Part shown: positions 43,800 through 52,998 of the stretch, in pieces
Numbering within the stretch: position 1 is the stretch's first letter
Layout of the letters: each line of letters begins with the position of its first letter
Source of the DNA: Bacillus sp. FJAT-49736
Lineage (GTDB): Bacteria; Bacillota; Bacilli; Bacillales; Bacillaceae_C
Direction: 5' to 3'
Length of the DNA: 64,000 bases
Assembly: GCF_018343615.1 (NCBI RefSeq)
Contig: NZ_JAGYPI010000001.1
Coordinates: 1,382,960 to 1,446,959, forward strand
Position numbers and translations under genes: made by a program
Notes under the pieces: generated by a model
Told to the model about the DNA's origin: nothing
The model's database searches: none
Seen by the model: only the letters and a program-made list of their open reading frames with translations

Positions 43800-45058
43800 G
43801 GTTCACCACTTCCTATTTGATCCTCTAACAATAAAATATCTAGGAAATCCCCTGTTTTATATCCTCTAGTACCACCTGGCAATACCATTAAACAATCAGC
43901 CCATGCAACGGATGTAACTACATTGGATTTATCCAAACCGACAGGCTGGACAAAAACCTGGCCATTCTCATATTCCAACTTGCTTCGAACAAATCGATTA
44001 AACGGATTTGGCTTTGGAAAATCAGCCTTTAAAATGGCGCTTGCTTTCCTTAAATGAGGCTTATCAGAATGCATCCAGTATCGAACAATGGGACGAACAA
44101 ATAATTCAAACCCAACATAGCAAGCCGAGGGATTACCCGATAATCCATAGAAAAGCTTACCTTCCTTTGTGGCAACCGTAGTTACACTACCTGGCCGCAT
44201 CGCAATTTTATTAAATAAGACATTGGCGCCAATTTGTTTGTATATTTCTGGAAGGTGATCAAAATCGCCAACCGAGACACCGCCAGTTGTAATGATAATA
44301 TCACATTCCTTCATAGCCAATTTTACAGCTTCTAGCAATGACTCCACATCGTCTGCACAATTTTCAAATTTTCTAGAAACCGCACCTGCACGAAAAATTT
44401 GTGATTCTATCATATAACCATTACTGTTTCGTATTTTACCTGGTTCCAATGGTTCATTTACTTTTAATAGCTCGCTTCCGGTTGCTATTACTCCGATTAT
44501 TGGTTTCTTGGAAACTGGCACTTGATGGTATCCAAATGTCGCCAAAAGCGCTTTTACGCCCGGATTAATAACCGTACCCGCTTCAATTAGAATATCTCCT
44601 TTTTTCGCATCTTCACCTTGAAATGAAATATTTTCCCCATGTTTCACCTTTCTTTTTATAGTAATAGTTTGTTTGTTCTCTTTCTTTTCCTCCTTTACGA
44701 GCTCTAGCATAATAACGGAATCAGCCCCCATCGGAATATCCGCCCCGGTCATAATCCGAATCGCTTGAAATGCTTGCAAATGTTTCGTACTTACCTGCCC
44801 TGCCCCTATTTCATCCACTACTTCAAATACTATTGGATTTTCCCTCGATGCATGCACGGTATCCTGAGAACGAATAGCAAAGCCGTCATATGGAGACCGG
44901 TCAAATGGAGGAACATCATGATCTGCTGTTAATGGCTTTGCTAAAAATCTGCCATCACATTCATCAATAGAAATCCATTCTACATTTCCGCGCCTTTTCC
45001 ATGCCATCACTTTTTCTATTGCATCCGCAACCCAGATTGGTTTTCTCCGTTCAACCAT
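43769..45058 (-). CDS. moeA: Molybdopterin molybdenumtransferase
   Basis: This 429-residue enzyme inserts molybdate into adenylylated molybdopterin. Typical segments are DVPPFDRSPYDGFAIRSQD near residue 45, GADSVIMLE, the MoCF-binding IITTGGVSVGDFDHLP near 240-256, MRPGSVTTVATKEGKLFYGLSGNP, and the C-terminal domain IV. Length is slightly above the usual 400. It is first in an operon with mobB. GAGGGGG precedes the ATG at 45058. The 265-base gap to moaA holds a repeat copy. Confidence 0.93.
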   Translation of the reverse strand: MVERRKPIWVADAIEKVMAWKRRGNVEWISIDECDGRFLAKPLTADHDVPPFDRSPYDGFAIRSQDTVHASRENPIVFEVVDEIGAGQVSTKHLQAFQAIRIMTGADIPMGADSVIMLELVKEEKKENKQTITIKRKVKHGENISFQGEDAKKGDILIEAGTVINPGVKALLATFGYHQVPVSKKPIIGVIATGSELLKVNEPLEPGKIRNSNGYMIESQIFRAGAVSRKFENCADDVESLLEAVKLAMKECDIIITTGGVSVGDFDHLPEIYKQIGANVLFNKIAMRPGSVTTVATKEGKLFYGLSGNPSACYVGFELFVRPIVRYWMHSDKPHLRKASAILKADFPKPNPFNRFVRSKLEYENGQVFVQPVGLDKSNVVTSVAWADCLMVLPGGTRGYKTGDFLDILLLEDQIGSGEPWKEERKSSK

Positions 45059-45209
45059 TCTAATACCCCCTCTTAAATAATGCCCTGGATTTCCATTCCT
45101 TTTTTTAATGCGTACATTCCAACAAAAAAAGCAGTATTATTCAATACCACTTTTGAAAGGTTGTTTTTGAATAAATTGTTACGGTTTGTCTATTGTTCTC
45201 CATTCTAAA

Positions 45210-45310
45210 GGACATCTTTTCTATAGATGATCATTCATTCTTAACGTGAGTTAGGATGGATATTAGGTTTTTAGCGCCAAAAGCAACAAAGTTTAGGAAA
45301 AGAGCCTTTA
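45210..45310 (+). repeat. MITE-like repeat copy 4
   Basis: It begins GGACATCTTTTCTATAGATG and ends AAGTTTAGGAAAAGAGCCTTTA, with CATTCTTAACGTGAGTTAGG in the middle. It lies between moaA and moeA, antisense to their direction of transcription. Confidence 0.65.
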
Positions 45311-45323
45311 AAAATAACCTTTA

Positions 45324-46334
45324 CTAGCCACCTATATAAGACATTTCAATTTTTTTCTTCATTGCCTTATTTTGAGTGCGTTCATCAGAATATCTATCGT
45401 ACCGGTTATTCCATAAAGCTATTATTTCTGACTGAATCTCTTCATCTGACGCACCACTACGCAAAAGCTTTCGCAAATCATAGCCGCTGCCAGCAAATAG
45501 ACAAGTATAAAGTCTTCCATCTGCTGATATTCTTGCACGCGTACAGCTGGAGCAAAAGGATTCGGAAACAGAGGTGATAAATCCAATTTCTGACGAGGTG
45601 TTTTTGTAACGATACCGTTTTGCCACTTCACCAAAATAGGCAGCATCCACAGGTTCCAGTTCAAAATGATCAGACAACATTTTATACATTTCTTTTTTAG
45701 TGATCACTTTCTCCATATTCCACCCATTCGAATTGCCTACATCCATAAATTCGATAAACCGTAACGTAATTCCTTTTTCCCGAAAAAAATCTGCCATCGG
45801 AATAATCTCATGTTCATTGACCCCTTTTTGAACGACCATATTTACTTTTATCAAAAAGCCTGTCTCAACGGCTTTCTCTATTCCTGCAAGCACCGTTTTG
45901 GAAGAGACTCCACTGCCATTGATAACTGTAAAAATGTCATCATTTAGTGCATCAAGGCTAATATTCAACCTCCGAAGTCCAGCAGCATATAAAGCTTCTG
46001 CCTGCTTAGACAATAAGACACCATTTGTTGTTAGCCCCATGTCTTTAATACCATCCATTTCCACAAGCCTTTGAATCAATTCCGGTAGACCTTTCCGTAT
46101 TAACGGCTCTCCTCCTGTTATCCGAAGCTTCTTTACCCCTAACTCTGTAAAAATACGTGCAACTCTTTCTATTTCTTCGAATGATAAAACTGCATCCTTA
46201 GGCAGGAATGGATAATCCGGACCAAATATTTCTTTTGGCATGCAGTATTGACATCGGAAATTACAGCGATCGGTAACAGAAATACGCAAATCATGCAAAG
46301 GCCGTTTATGTTGATCCGTTATCATTGAATTCAA
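45324..46334 (-). CDS. moaA: GTP 3',8-cyclase
   Basis: This radical-SAM enzyme of 336 residues carries out the first step of molybdopterin synthesis. The N-terminal [4Fe-4S] ligands are Cys24, Cys28 and Cys31 in CNFRCQYC, followed by the SAM-binding [14 protein letters not shown]-terminal cluster ligands lie in [21 protein letters not shown]. Partner genes moaC, moaB, moaD and moaE are not in the window. The TTG start at 46334 follows AGGGGATGG and gives MNSMITDQ; an ATG three codons later is also possible. It is divergent from fnr. Confidence 0.93.
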   Translation of the reverse strand: MNSMITDQHKRPLHDLRISVTDRCNFRCQYCMPKEIFGPDYPFLPKDAVLSFEEIERVARIFTELGVKKLRITGGEPLIRKGLPELIQRLVEMDGIKDMGLTTNGVLLSKQAEALYAAGLRRLNISLDALNDDIFTVINGSGVSSKTVLAGIEKAVETGFLIKVNMVVQKGVNEHEIIPMADFFREKGITLRFIEFMDVGNSNGWNMEKVITKKEMYKMLSDHFELEPVDAAYFGEVAKRYRYKNTSSEIGFITSVSESFCSSCTRARISADGRLYTCLFAGSGYDLRKLLRSGASDEEIQSEIIALWNNRYDRYSDERTQNKAMKKKIEMSYIGG

Positions 46335-46524
46335 AATACCATCCCCTCTACAATTTCTTCTCTATGTTTAACCTATGTTTTCTCCATTGGCAAATGCTAA
46401 TTTTTTTGCTTTATCTAAACAGCTTCATTTGCGACTTTCATTAATAATATATTAAATAATTTTATCTCAACAAACCAGTTATTATGTTTTAATACCATCT
46501 CACAACTATTTTTGAACAAACTGA

Positions 46525-46540
46525 TGTGATTACCTTCACA
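46525..46540. promoter_or_regulatory. Fnr/Crp-type operator between moaA and fnr
   Basis: TGTGATTACCTTCACA is a perfect TGTGA-N6-TCACA palindrome. A plausible -10 (TGTTAT, 46563-46568) would place the site near -41.5 for the downstream fnr gene, the position used by Fnr activators. A TATAAT at 46591-46596 has no good -35 of its own. Confidence 0.65.
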
Positions 46541-46646
46541 AGTTATTATTTTGGACAAATTTTGTTATCCTTATTGGCATTGTTATCCTTTATAATGAGG
46601 AATAATGCATAGTACGTTTTTCATTTTTACTAAAGAAGGTGACGTC

Positions 46647-47354
46647 ATGATCACTAATGTACAGCCCTTAAAGCCTACACATTCTATTCAAATAAAAGAA
46701 CTATTAAAATTTACAGAAAGAATCATTACCGCCAAAAAAGGTGCCTATATCTTTCAGGAAGGTATAGAAGGTGAAGGGATTTTTATTATTTTAAACGGAA
46801 AAGTACAGATTAGTAAAATAACTCCAGATGGCCAAGAACTAACCTTTAGAATTTGTTCCCATAACGACATTATTGGAGAAGGAATTCTTTTCTCCTATTC
46901 TCCAAAATATATCCTTACTGCTAAAGTACTGGAAGACTGCCAGGTAGCACTTATTCGCAAAGAAATTGTGGAAAATGAAATCTTTAAAGACGGTGCACTT
47001 GCTTTAGAATTCATGAAATGGATGAGCGACCAATACAGACGAACGCAAACGAAATTTCGTGATTTGCTTTTGAACGGGAAAAAAGGTGCCCTTTATTCAA
47101 CATTAATAAGAATGACCAATAGTTATGGCATTGAAAAAAAGAACGGAATTTTAATTGACATTCATATTACGAATCAAGATCTGGCAAACTTTTGCGGCAC
47201 TGCCCGCGAAAGTATAAACCGCATGTTAAGTGAATTGAAAAAAGATGGAATTATCTCCATTCATCACGGAGAAATGACGATACATGATCTGCAATATCTA
47301 AAGGACGCAATTCATTGTGAAGAGTGTCCAATAACCTATTGCAGCATCGAATAA
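46647..47354 (+). CDS. fnr: Fnr anaerobic regulator with C-terminal Fe-S cluster
   Basis: This Crp/Fnr protein of 235 residues has a cAMP-like β-barrel at about 20-125 (FQEGIEGEGIFIILNGKVQISKITPDG), a dimer helix, and a winged HTH (ITNQDLANFCGTARESINRMLSELKKDGII). The very end has CEECPITYC: Cys224, Cys227 and Cys232 spaced C-x2-C-x4-C. B. subtilis Fnr binds its oxygen-sensing [4Fe-4S] cluster in the same C-terminal place, unlike E. coli FNR. The ATG at 46647 follows GAAGGTGACGTC; the frame runs to 46605. It probably controls anaerobic respiration genes and, through the site at 46525, itself and possibly moaA. Confidence 0.9.
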   Translation: MITNVQPLKPTHSIQIKELLKFTERIITAKKGAYIFQEGIEGEGIFIILNGKVQISKITPDGQELTFRICSHNDIIGEGILFSYSPKYILTAKVLEDCQVALIRKEIVENEIFKDGALALEFMKWMSDQYRRTQTKFRDLLLNGKKGALYSTLIRMTNSYGIEKKNGILIDIHITNQDLANFCGTARESINRMLSELKKDGIISIHHGEMTIHDLQYLKDAIHCEECPITYCSIE

Positions 47355-47383
47355 TAGAATCACAATAAATTTCCATTTCAATA

Positions 47384-47408
47384 AAAAAAGGGTGCATCAC
47401 CCTTTTTT
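47384..47408. terminator. Bidirectional terminator, fnr / dacF-like gene
   Basis: AAAAAAGGGTG, loop CAT, CACCCTTTTTT, with A/T runs on both sides. It overlaps the stop region of the carboxypeptidase gene. Confidence 0.85.
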
Positions 47409-48554
47409 CTTGTTTTTTATTCTTTTAACGGACCAAAAGACACCAAAACCAATTAAAATGATTGGCATCATTAGAATCCAAGGATTATGTTTTGATTTCT
47501 CTGTCTTCTTTTTACTCGGAGCAGATTGTGCTGCCATGACCTTTTGCTCGGAAAGCTGAAATGACTTTAACAGCGCTCCAGACTTATCCACTATTTCTAA
47601 AACTCCGTTTTTTGAAATTCTTTCTGAAACCGATGCATGGAGCGGTGATGTATAAAGTAATTTTTCCGAAGTTTTGAAGATTTTATTACCATATTTGAAC
47701 ATGGTATCCTCTGGTAACTCGGATGTTTTAAAATGAGTAAAACCATAATCCAGCAACTGCTTTGTATCCTGATATTCGTCTTTTTTTGTTTTAGCATCCA
47801 TGGTAATTACAGTCAGATGAATATTATTATTTTGCGCAGTTGTAGCTAAAGTTTGTCCCGACTGATCCACATACCCTGTTTTCCCTCCAGTAATGCCTGG
47901 ATAAGGAATTTCTCCTTTTAACATTAGATGGTGCGTAATGAGTGTCGTATGCCATCCCTTTCCATTCCATTTTAATTCCTTTGTACCGAATATTTCTCTA
48001 AATGTAGGATTTTTTATAGCATAATCCGTAATTTTAGCTAGGTCACTTGCAGTAGTATAATGATTTTTATCAAATAATCCATGTGGATTAACAAAATGGG
48101 TATTTGAAACGCCAACCTTGTCCACCATAAATTCATTCAGCTTTTCCGCAAAAGTTGGCACATCTCCACACAAATAATCGGCAATAGCTACCCCAGCGTC
48201 ATTTCCAGAATTTATGAGGAGGCCTTGCACCAAATGCTTCAATGTTACCCTTTCTCCTTCAAGTAAATATACCCTTGTCCCATCTGTTTCCTCAGCAGCT
48301 TTACTTACAGTCACCATATCATCTAAATTACCATTCTCTATTGCATAAATAGCTGTAGCAATTTTGGTCAAGCTGGCCGGATATAATTTTTTATCCGGAT
48401 TCTTTCCATATAATATTTGCCCGCTGCTGCTATCAACGAGGACAGCAGCTTTACTAGCGATTTTTAGATTTGTTTTTTCCTTTGCATTTGCAATATCTAT
48501 ATATGAAAAAGTAAATGCCATCATAATGACAATTAGTAAAAGTCGCTTTAACAT
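47397..48554 (-). CDS. D-alanyl-D-alanine carboxypeptidase (DacF/DacB-like)
   Basis: This penicillin-binding protein of 385 residues has a signal peptide (MLKRLLLIVIMMAFTFSYIDIANA). The catalytic motifs are Ser61-x-x-Lys64 in ASLTKIAT, SGN at 116-118 in LLINSGNDAG and KTG in GGKTGYVDQSGQ. A PBP5_C β-domain follows, and a C-terminal TM (NPWILMMPIILIGFGVFW) with a basic tail anchors it. It trims the terminal D-Ala of peptidoglycan stems. Closest to the S11 family DacF/DacB of Bacillus, which act in sporulation; assignment between these is uncertain. GGAAAGAGG precedes the ATG. Confidence 0.9.
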   Translation of the reverse strand: MLKRLLLIVIMMAFTFSYIDIANAKEKTNLKIASKAAVLVDSSSGQILYGKNPDKKLYPASLTKIATAIYAIENGNLDDMVTVSKAAEETDGTRVYLLEGERVTLKHLVQGLLINSGNDAGVAIADYLCGDVPTFAEKLNEFMVDKVGVSNTHFVNPHGLFDKNHYTTASDLAKITDYAIKNPTFREIFGTKELKWNGKGWHTTLITHHLMLKGEIPYPGITGGKTGYVDQSGQTLATTAQNNNIHLTVITMDAKTKKDEYQDTKQLLDYGFTHFKTSELPEDTMFKYGNKIFKTSEKLLYTSPLHASVSERISKNGVLEIVDKSGALLKSFQLSEQKVMAAQSAPSKKKTEKSKHNPWILMMPIILIGFGVFWSVKRIKNKKKG

Positions 48555-48817
48555 TGAAAGCCTCTTTCCTTAAAATTGATTCCCTTATAATATTATCAAA
48601 TGAAAAAATATTCTAAAATCTATTTTCGGAAATTGTAACATAAATGAAAAATATGTCGAATTAAATCGACGAACCTCGAATCATTCTTAGGTGAGAATAT
48701 TATCTTTCCTATCCTTTTGCCTCTAAGCACTGATTTTATTCCAATTACATACTTACCTAAGCCGACACCACTTTTTCCTATGCTGAATAACATATACAAG
48801 CAAAGGAGGGGGGAATT

Positions 48818-49606
48818 TTGTCAAGCTGGAAAGATACTGTAAATTGGCGGCTACTATTATGGGTTCTTGGCGCTATGTTGATTTTTGTTATCTTCCCGAT
48901 AATCTATCACCAAATCCACCAATCATCCACAACACCTGTAAAAAATGAAAAAACATCGAAAGTATTATGGGGGGTTGATTCCGCAAATAAAGTTACGGAA
49001 AAACTGTATCAATGTGTAAACAAAAACTTTGGGAAGCCTGATATATGGGGAAGATACACGAAGACAATCAAGGGTGTTTCTACTGGCTTAACAGCTGATG
49101 AAATACATTTTTTACATGATAAGAATGTTAGAATTCTATTAATCTACAACCATTTTAATAATGCTACTACAAAGAAAGCCGGTGAGCAGGAAGCAAAAGC
49201 GGCCATACAATTTGCCAAGGACATTAAAGCACCGAATGGAACAGCTATTTTTGCAGATATTGAACCTAAATATCCAGTAGATTCTGCATTTATAGAAGGA
49301 TGGTATGAAATCATCCATAAATCGGACTATCATCCAGGCATTTATGGAGTATTCGATCCTGATCAAAACGTATACTCTGCGTTTAATAAGGCAGCCAAAA
49401 ATAATAAAAGCATCAAAGAAAATACAATACTTTGGTCAGCCGCTCCACAAAAAGGAGTAAGCAAAAAAACCGATGCTCCAAAATTTAATCCATCGGGTCC
49501 TAAAGATGCTCTCAAATACGGCTATCAATATGGTATTGATGCAAAAACATGTAATATTGATACCGATGTATTTAAAGGAGAAATATTGAAGTATTTATGG
49601 AAGTAA
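48818..49606 (+). CDS. DUF1906 glycoside-hydrolase-like membrane-anchored protein
   Basis: This 262-residue protein has an N-terminal TM anchor (WRLLLWVLGAMLIFVIFPIIY). A TIM-barrel-like DUF1906 domain follows from VLWGVDSANKVTEKLYQCV to the end, including GTAIFADIEPKYP, GIYGVFDP and NTILWSAAP. Relatives (Rv2525c type) look like GH25-like hydrolases, but activity is unproven; the acidic pair in ADIEP is the candidate catalytic site. The TTG start at 48818 follows AAGGAGGGGGGAATT. It is transcribed alone, with a terminator after it. Confidence 0.85.
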   Translation: MSSWKDTVNWRLLLWVLGAMLIFVIFPIIYHQIHQSSTTPVKNEKTSKVLWGVDSANKVTEKLYQCVNKNFGKPDIWGRYTKTIKGVSTGLTADEIHFLHDKNVRILLIYNHFNNATTKKAGEQEAKAAIQFAKDIKAPNGTAIFADIEPKYPVDSAFIEGWYEIIHKSDYHPGIYGVFDPDQNVYSAFNKAAKNNKSIKENTILWSAAPQKGVSKKTDAPKFNPSGPKDALKYGYQYGIDAKTCNIDTDVFKGEILKYLWK

Positions 49607-49611
49607 AAGAG

Positions 49612-49651
49612 AAGGTGTACGAGCAATATTTAATGCTGTACACCTTTTTTG
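49612..49651 (+). terminator. Terminator of the DUF1906 gene
   Basis: AAGGTGTAC pairs with GTACACCTT across a loop with an inner GAGCA...TGCT, then T6. It lies just before the convergent VWA gene ends. Confidence 0.85.
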
Positions 49652-49653
49652 AT

Positions 49654-51567
49654 CTAAATACTTTTTAAGAGCAGTTTTCTTAGCAACGGAAAAAGAACAT
49701 TTGGCAATTCCCCTACATCCGATAATATAATACTAAAATTACCGTAAATATTATGGAGAACATTTCTTTGTCCTTCCTCTACAGGAGTATTGGAGAGGAA
49801 AATATTAATTACCTCAATTCCTCTTTTCCTTGCTTCTAAAACCGCCTCATGAGTATCGACTATTCCATTTTGTTCATAGCCAAAAGCAGCTGGCTCCCCA
49901 TCGGAAAAAATCAATAAAAATTTCTGCTTCTCATTTCTCCACATTAGCTTTCTAGTCATGTGACGTATAGCAAACCCGTCTCGGTTATCCTCTTCTGGTT
50001 GCAATTGCATAATTTCTGGACCGGTCTTTTTATTTGTAGAGGAATAAAAATCAATCACGTTCTTAAAATAATTTGGCTGTTTGGATTTTGTCGCTTCACT
50101 AGTATCCTCCCAAAAACCAACCACCTCATGCACTACATTAACTGATTTTAATGCTTCGTGAAATAAGGTTATACCAAGCTTCGTTTTCGACATTTTATCT
50201 GCCATAGACGCCGAGCAATCTACCAATAAGGTGAATACCGCATCAATTTCTCTTGAATACTCTTGTTTCTTATAAAACAATCGCGGATTTTTATCAGTAA
50301 AAAATGGAAGGAGCTTCTTACTAAGTCTTCCATACTGCATATCAGTATGGGGCTGCGTGCGTTTATGCTCTAGTATTTTTTCAATCATTTTCTTCAGCTT
50401 GATTTGATATCCGCTGATATTTCCTTTTAATTTTTCATATTCCTCCATTTCCGCATATGATGGGCTGGCAGGTTCCACAAAAATGGACTGAGCATAACGG
50501 TTTTCATGACCGTATTCCCACTCACCTCCACTTTCCTTGTCTCTTTTTTGTTGAAGAGCTTCCAACTTAGAATATTCATTTCTATTTGTTTTCTTGGAAG
50601 AACCTTGGACCATCCCTAATGCCTGATCACCAGTTTCACTTTCACGAGCACCTTCACCTAACAAATTGGTACGTGACCCTTGCTCCAAATCAAATTGCAG
50701 GAAGCTATTACTTACATCACTTGTTTCCCGATGCCATGTTTTCATCTCTTCTTCGAATATTTCTTCATCGCCTGTGCTTTTGTCTAATTGATCATCATTT
50801 TGCAAGGAATCCTTTCGTTTTAGATCTTTAAAGGAAAGACCTTCCTCTAATTCATGTAACATTTTTTCTGGTAAATGAAAATATTCATTCAGCATATCCT
50901 GTTCTAAAACTTCATCCAGTACTTCCATCAAGTTCAATGCAAAAATGGTAACATCCTTTGTTGATTTTGCATCAAAAAGCTTCATTATTTCGTTCTGAAG
51001 GTATGGAAATACCATCATAATTTCCTCTTTAAATGTAGGCGGCTCGAAGATTGGTGTCTCTGCAGTTAGCATCAAATAAATAGTATTAAATAATGCATCC
51101 GAATAGACACTTTTTGTTAAATTAACGTTTTGCTGTGACGTGAAATATTCTCGATATATTTTTCTTCTTATCTGAAAAGCACTTATCGTCCCTGGTCTTA
51201 TATGCTTACATTTCTCTTCGATACGCAAGTCTTCCGCCAGCATAAATAACTGCTTAGCAAAGCCTTTCCATTTTATTTCGGATAACCTTTGCAGAAAATG
51301 TACAGTCTCAACATAATCTGTAAAGTGATAGTTTCCGATGGCACGTAAAAACACATCACTCTTAAGTCCATTCCTCATAATGCTTACAGGGCGATGGTTC
51401 CAAAAATGACGCACAAAAACTTTCTTCTCAGTAGGATCCAAATAGGAGTGAACACCAAATTCCAGCTCATATTCTTTATCTCTTGTTAAAGCTTTTGTAA
51501 GATCGGTTAATTCCATAAAAAGCATGGAATCAATTCTTTCATCATTAAATTGAATAAAACGCTCCAT
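49654..51567 (-). CDS. VWA domain protein, NorD/CobT-like
   Basis: This is a 637-residue protein. Its C-terminal third is a von Willebrand A domain with a complete MIDAS start, Asp450-Cys-Ser452-Ala-Ser454, then LLIFSDGEPAAFGYEQ. The N-terminal part is helical, and a charged acidic linker (about 245-360) joins the two. Such proteins pair with MoxR-type AAA+ ATPases to insert metals or remodel target enzymes; NorD with NorQ serves nitric oxide reductase. It lies 11 bases after the AAA gene in the same operon. No nor structural genes are in the window, so the client is unknown. Confidence 0.85.
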   Translation of the reverse strand: MERFIQFNDERIDSMLFMELTDLTKALTRDKEYELEFGVHSYLDPTEKKVFVRHFWNHRPVSIMRNGLKSDVFLRAIGNYHFTDYVETVHFLQRLSEIKWKGFAKQLFMLAEDLRIEEKCKHIRPGTISAFQIRRKIYREYFTSQQNVNLTKSVYSDALFNTIYLMLTAETPIFEPPTFKEEIMMVFPYLQNEIMKLFDAKSTKDVTIFALNLMEVLDEVLEQDMLNEYFHLPEKMLHELEEGLSFKDLKRKDSLQNDDQLDKSTGDEEIFEEEMKTWHRETSDVSNSFLQFDLEQGSRTNLLGEGARESETGDQALGMVQGSSKKTNRNEYSKLEALQQKRDKESGGEWEYGHENRYAQSIFVEPASPSYAEMEEYEKLKGNISGYQIKLKKMIEKILEHKRTQPHTDMQYGRLSKKLLPFFTDKNPRLFYKKQEYSREIDAVFTLLVDCSASMADKMSKTKLGITLFHEALKSVNVVHEVVGFWEDTSEATKSKQPNYFKNVIDFYSSTNKKTGPEIMQLQPEEDNRDGFAIRHMTRKLMWRNEKQKFLLIFSDGEPAAFGYEQNGIVDTHEAVLEARKRGIEVINIFLSNTPVEEGQRNVLHNIYGNFSIILSDVGELPNVLFPLLRKLLLKSI

Positions 51568-51578
51568 ATTATGCCCCC

Positions 51579-52457
51579 CTATCCGAATATCGTTTCGGCG
51601 ATATTACGAATAGCTGCCTTTTCTCTTTCGTCCTCTAATTTATCTATTATCCCCCGTTGAATAGCTCTCATTGGCGGCATATATACAGATAGATCACATG
51701 TGTCGATTAATGCCCTAATCGAAGCAGCATCCTCTGATATTTGCCCCATTTTTGCTTGCGCAATTAAGTCGCTGGATAACGAGACAAATTGATCAATTAT
51801 AGCTGTATTAGTTAATTTGCTTTGCGTTTGTAAAACCATTTTAAGGGTATCTGCTTGAATATAGGGAACATCAATAATGACGAATCGATTTTTCAATGCT
51901 TCATTTAATGGGACTGTTCCAATGTAACCTTCATTAATAGCAGCAATGACTCCAAAGTGGCGGGATGCCTTCACCGTATCTCCAGTAAAAGGATTATGAA
52001 GCATTCTTCTGTAATCTAAAACACCATTTAAAATTGGCAATGTTTCCGGCTTCGCCATATTAATCTCATCTATATATAATAGTTGTCCTTGTGTCATCGC
52101 CTTAATCACTGGACCTGGCACAAAATCAATAAAGCTCTTTTCTCCATCATGATGAATGGTTTTAAAACCCAATAACCCTTCGGCATCTAAATCTACAGAA
52201 CAATTGATGCTCTGCATGGGCTGACCGAATATGGAAGAAATAGTTTCGGCCAGTTTTGTTTTCCCTGAACCCGTTGGTCCCTTTAACAATACATTCTTTC
52301 CAAGAGATATAGCAATAATAGTGTCTAGTAATATCGAATTATCTGCAGGAATATAGCCGCCCTCACCAATCATTCCATGTTCAGTTGCAAAATGTTGTTT
52401 TCTAAGCTTTAATATTTCCGATATATCATTAGGTAGTTGATGTATAATTTGATCCAT
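51579..52457 (-). CDS. MoxR-family AAA+ ATPase, NorQ-like
   Basis: This 292-residue AAA+ ATPase has Walker A GPTGSGKT at 60-67, Walker [10 protein letters not shown] near 130, sensor 1 [10 protein letters not shown], and an Arg finger in [14 protein letters not shown]. This is the MoxR/NorQ layout. It works with the VWA protein encoded directly after it as a chaperone-like pair that activates a client enzyme. The ATG at 52457 follows GAAAGGAATAAATGAC. Fnr lies 5 kb away, but no nitric oxide reductase is seen. Confidence 0.88.
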   Translation of the reverse strand: MDQIIHQLPNDISEILKLRKQHFATEHGMIGEGGYIPADNSILLDTIIAISLGKNVLLKGPTGSGKTKLAETISSIFGQPMQSINCSVDLDAEGLLGFKTIHHDGEKSFIDFVPGPVIKAMTQGQLLYIDEINMAKPETLPILNGVLDYRRMLHNPFTGDTVKASRHFGVIAAINEGYIGTVPLNEALKNRFVIIDVPYIQADTLKMVLQTQSKLTNTAIIDQFVSLSSDLIAQAKMGQISEDAASIRALIDTCDLSVYMPPMRAIQRGIIDKLEDEREKAAIRNIAETIFG

Positions 52458-52617
52458 GTCATTTATTCCTTTCTAATCATTAACTTATCTATTAAAAAAT
52501 TTCTTTCTCATAAACCTATATTTTATCATATAACGGAAGAATTTATAATGAATACATATTTCGCAAATTCACCTTCATAGTGCCATTAAACTTGCAACAA
52601 AAAAGCATTTTGATTAA

Positions 52618-52650
52618 ATGATTGTAATCATGGCGATTTTACGGTATAAT
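52618..52650 (+). promoter_or_regulatory. mifM-yidC2 promoter with overlapping palindrome
   Basis: TTGTAA (52622-52627), 17 bases, TATAAT (52645-52650). The perfect inverted repeat ATGATT-GT-AATCAT (52618-52631) covers the -35 box and could be an operator. Confidence 0.65.
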
Positions 52651-52690
52651 TCGAATCTAATGAGTCTTTTAAAGTGAGTGAACGAATTTT

Positions 52691-52987
52691 ATGGAATATT
52701 TAATAAATCTTACATATGACCCCTTCATATGTTCCTTTTCCGTCAGTCTTATTTTATCTATTGGACTGGCATATATTTGGAATCGCTTTCGGATTAATTC
52801 CTATTCGTATTTTTCTGAAAGACCTGCTGAAATTTCTGTTCGGTCAGATATACCATTTGATTTAAAATGTGAGACACTGCAAAATTTATTAGTAACCTGG
52901 ATAATTAAATATGTAAGACGTAAAGAATCCTCAAAGGATGATTCGGACCATCATTTATCCGTCATTCATAAAACTACACAATTCTAG
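52691..52987 (+). CDS. mifM: MifM-like sensor arrest peptide upstream of yidC2
   Basis: This 98-residue protein has one N-terminal TM (about residues 14-31, SFSVSLILSIGLAYIW) followed by basic residues, so the C-terminus faces the cytosol. From residue 67 it reads LVTWIIKYVRRKESSKDDSD, which aligns without gaps to the arrest region of B. subtilis MifM (ITTWIRKVFRMNSPVNDEED as I recall it), keeping W, I, K, R and the acidic cluster as D83-D86. Position right before yidC2, size (95 in B. subtilis) and topology agree. MifM stalls its ribosome when YidC insertion is poor, which opens the yidC2 ribosome site. The stop codon lies within the yidC2 AGGAGG. Confidence 0.8.
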   Translation: MEYLINLTYDPFICSFSVSLILSIGLAYIWNRFRINSYSYFSERPAEISVRSDIPFDLKCETLQNLLVTWIIKYVRRKESSKDDSDHHLSVIHKTTQF

Positions 52988-52998
52988 GAGGATAATTG
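52927..52998 (+). promoter_or_regulatory. Candidate hairpin hiding the yidC2 ribosome site
   Basis: ATCCTC (52927-52932) can pair with GAGGAT (52988-52993), and TTATCC (52955-52960) with GGATAA (52990-52995). Both cover AGGAGG (52986-52991). A ribosome stalled at the DDSD codons (52937-52948) would cover or flank both upstream arms. Confidence 0.5.
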
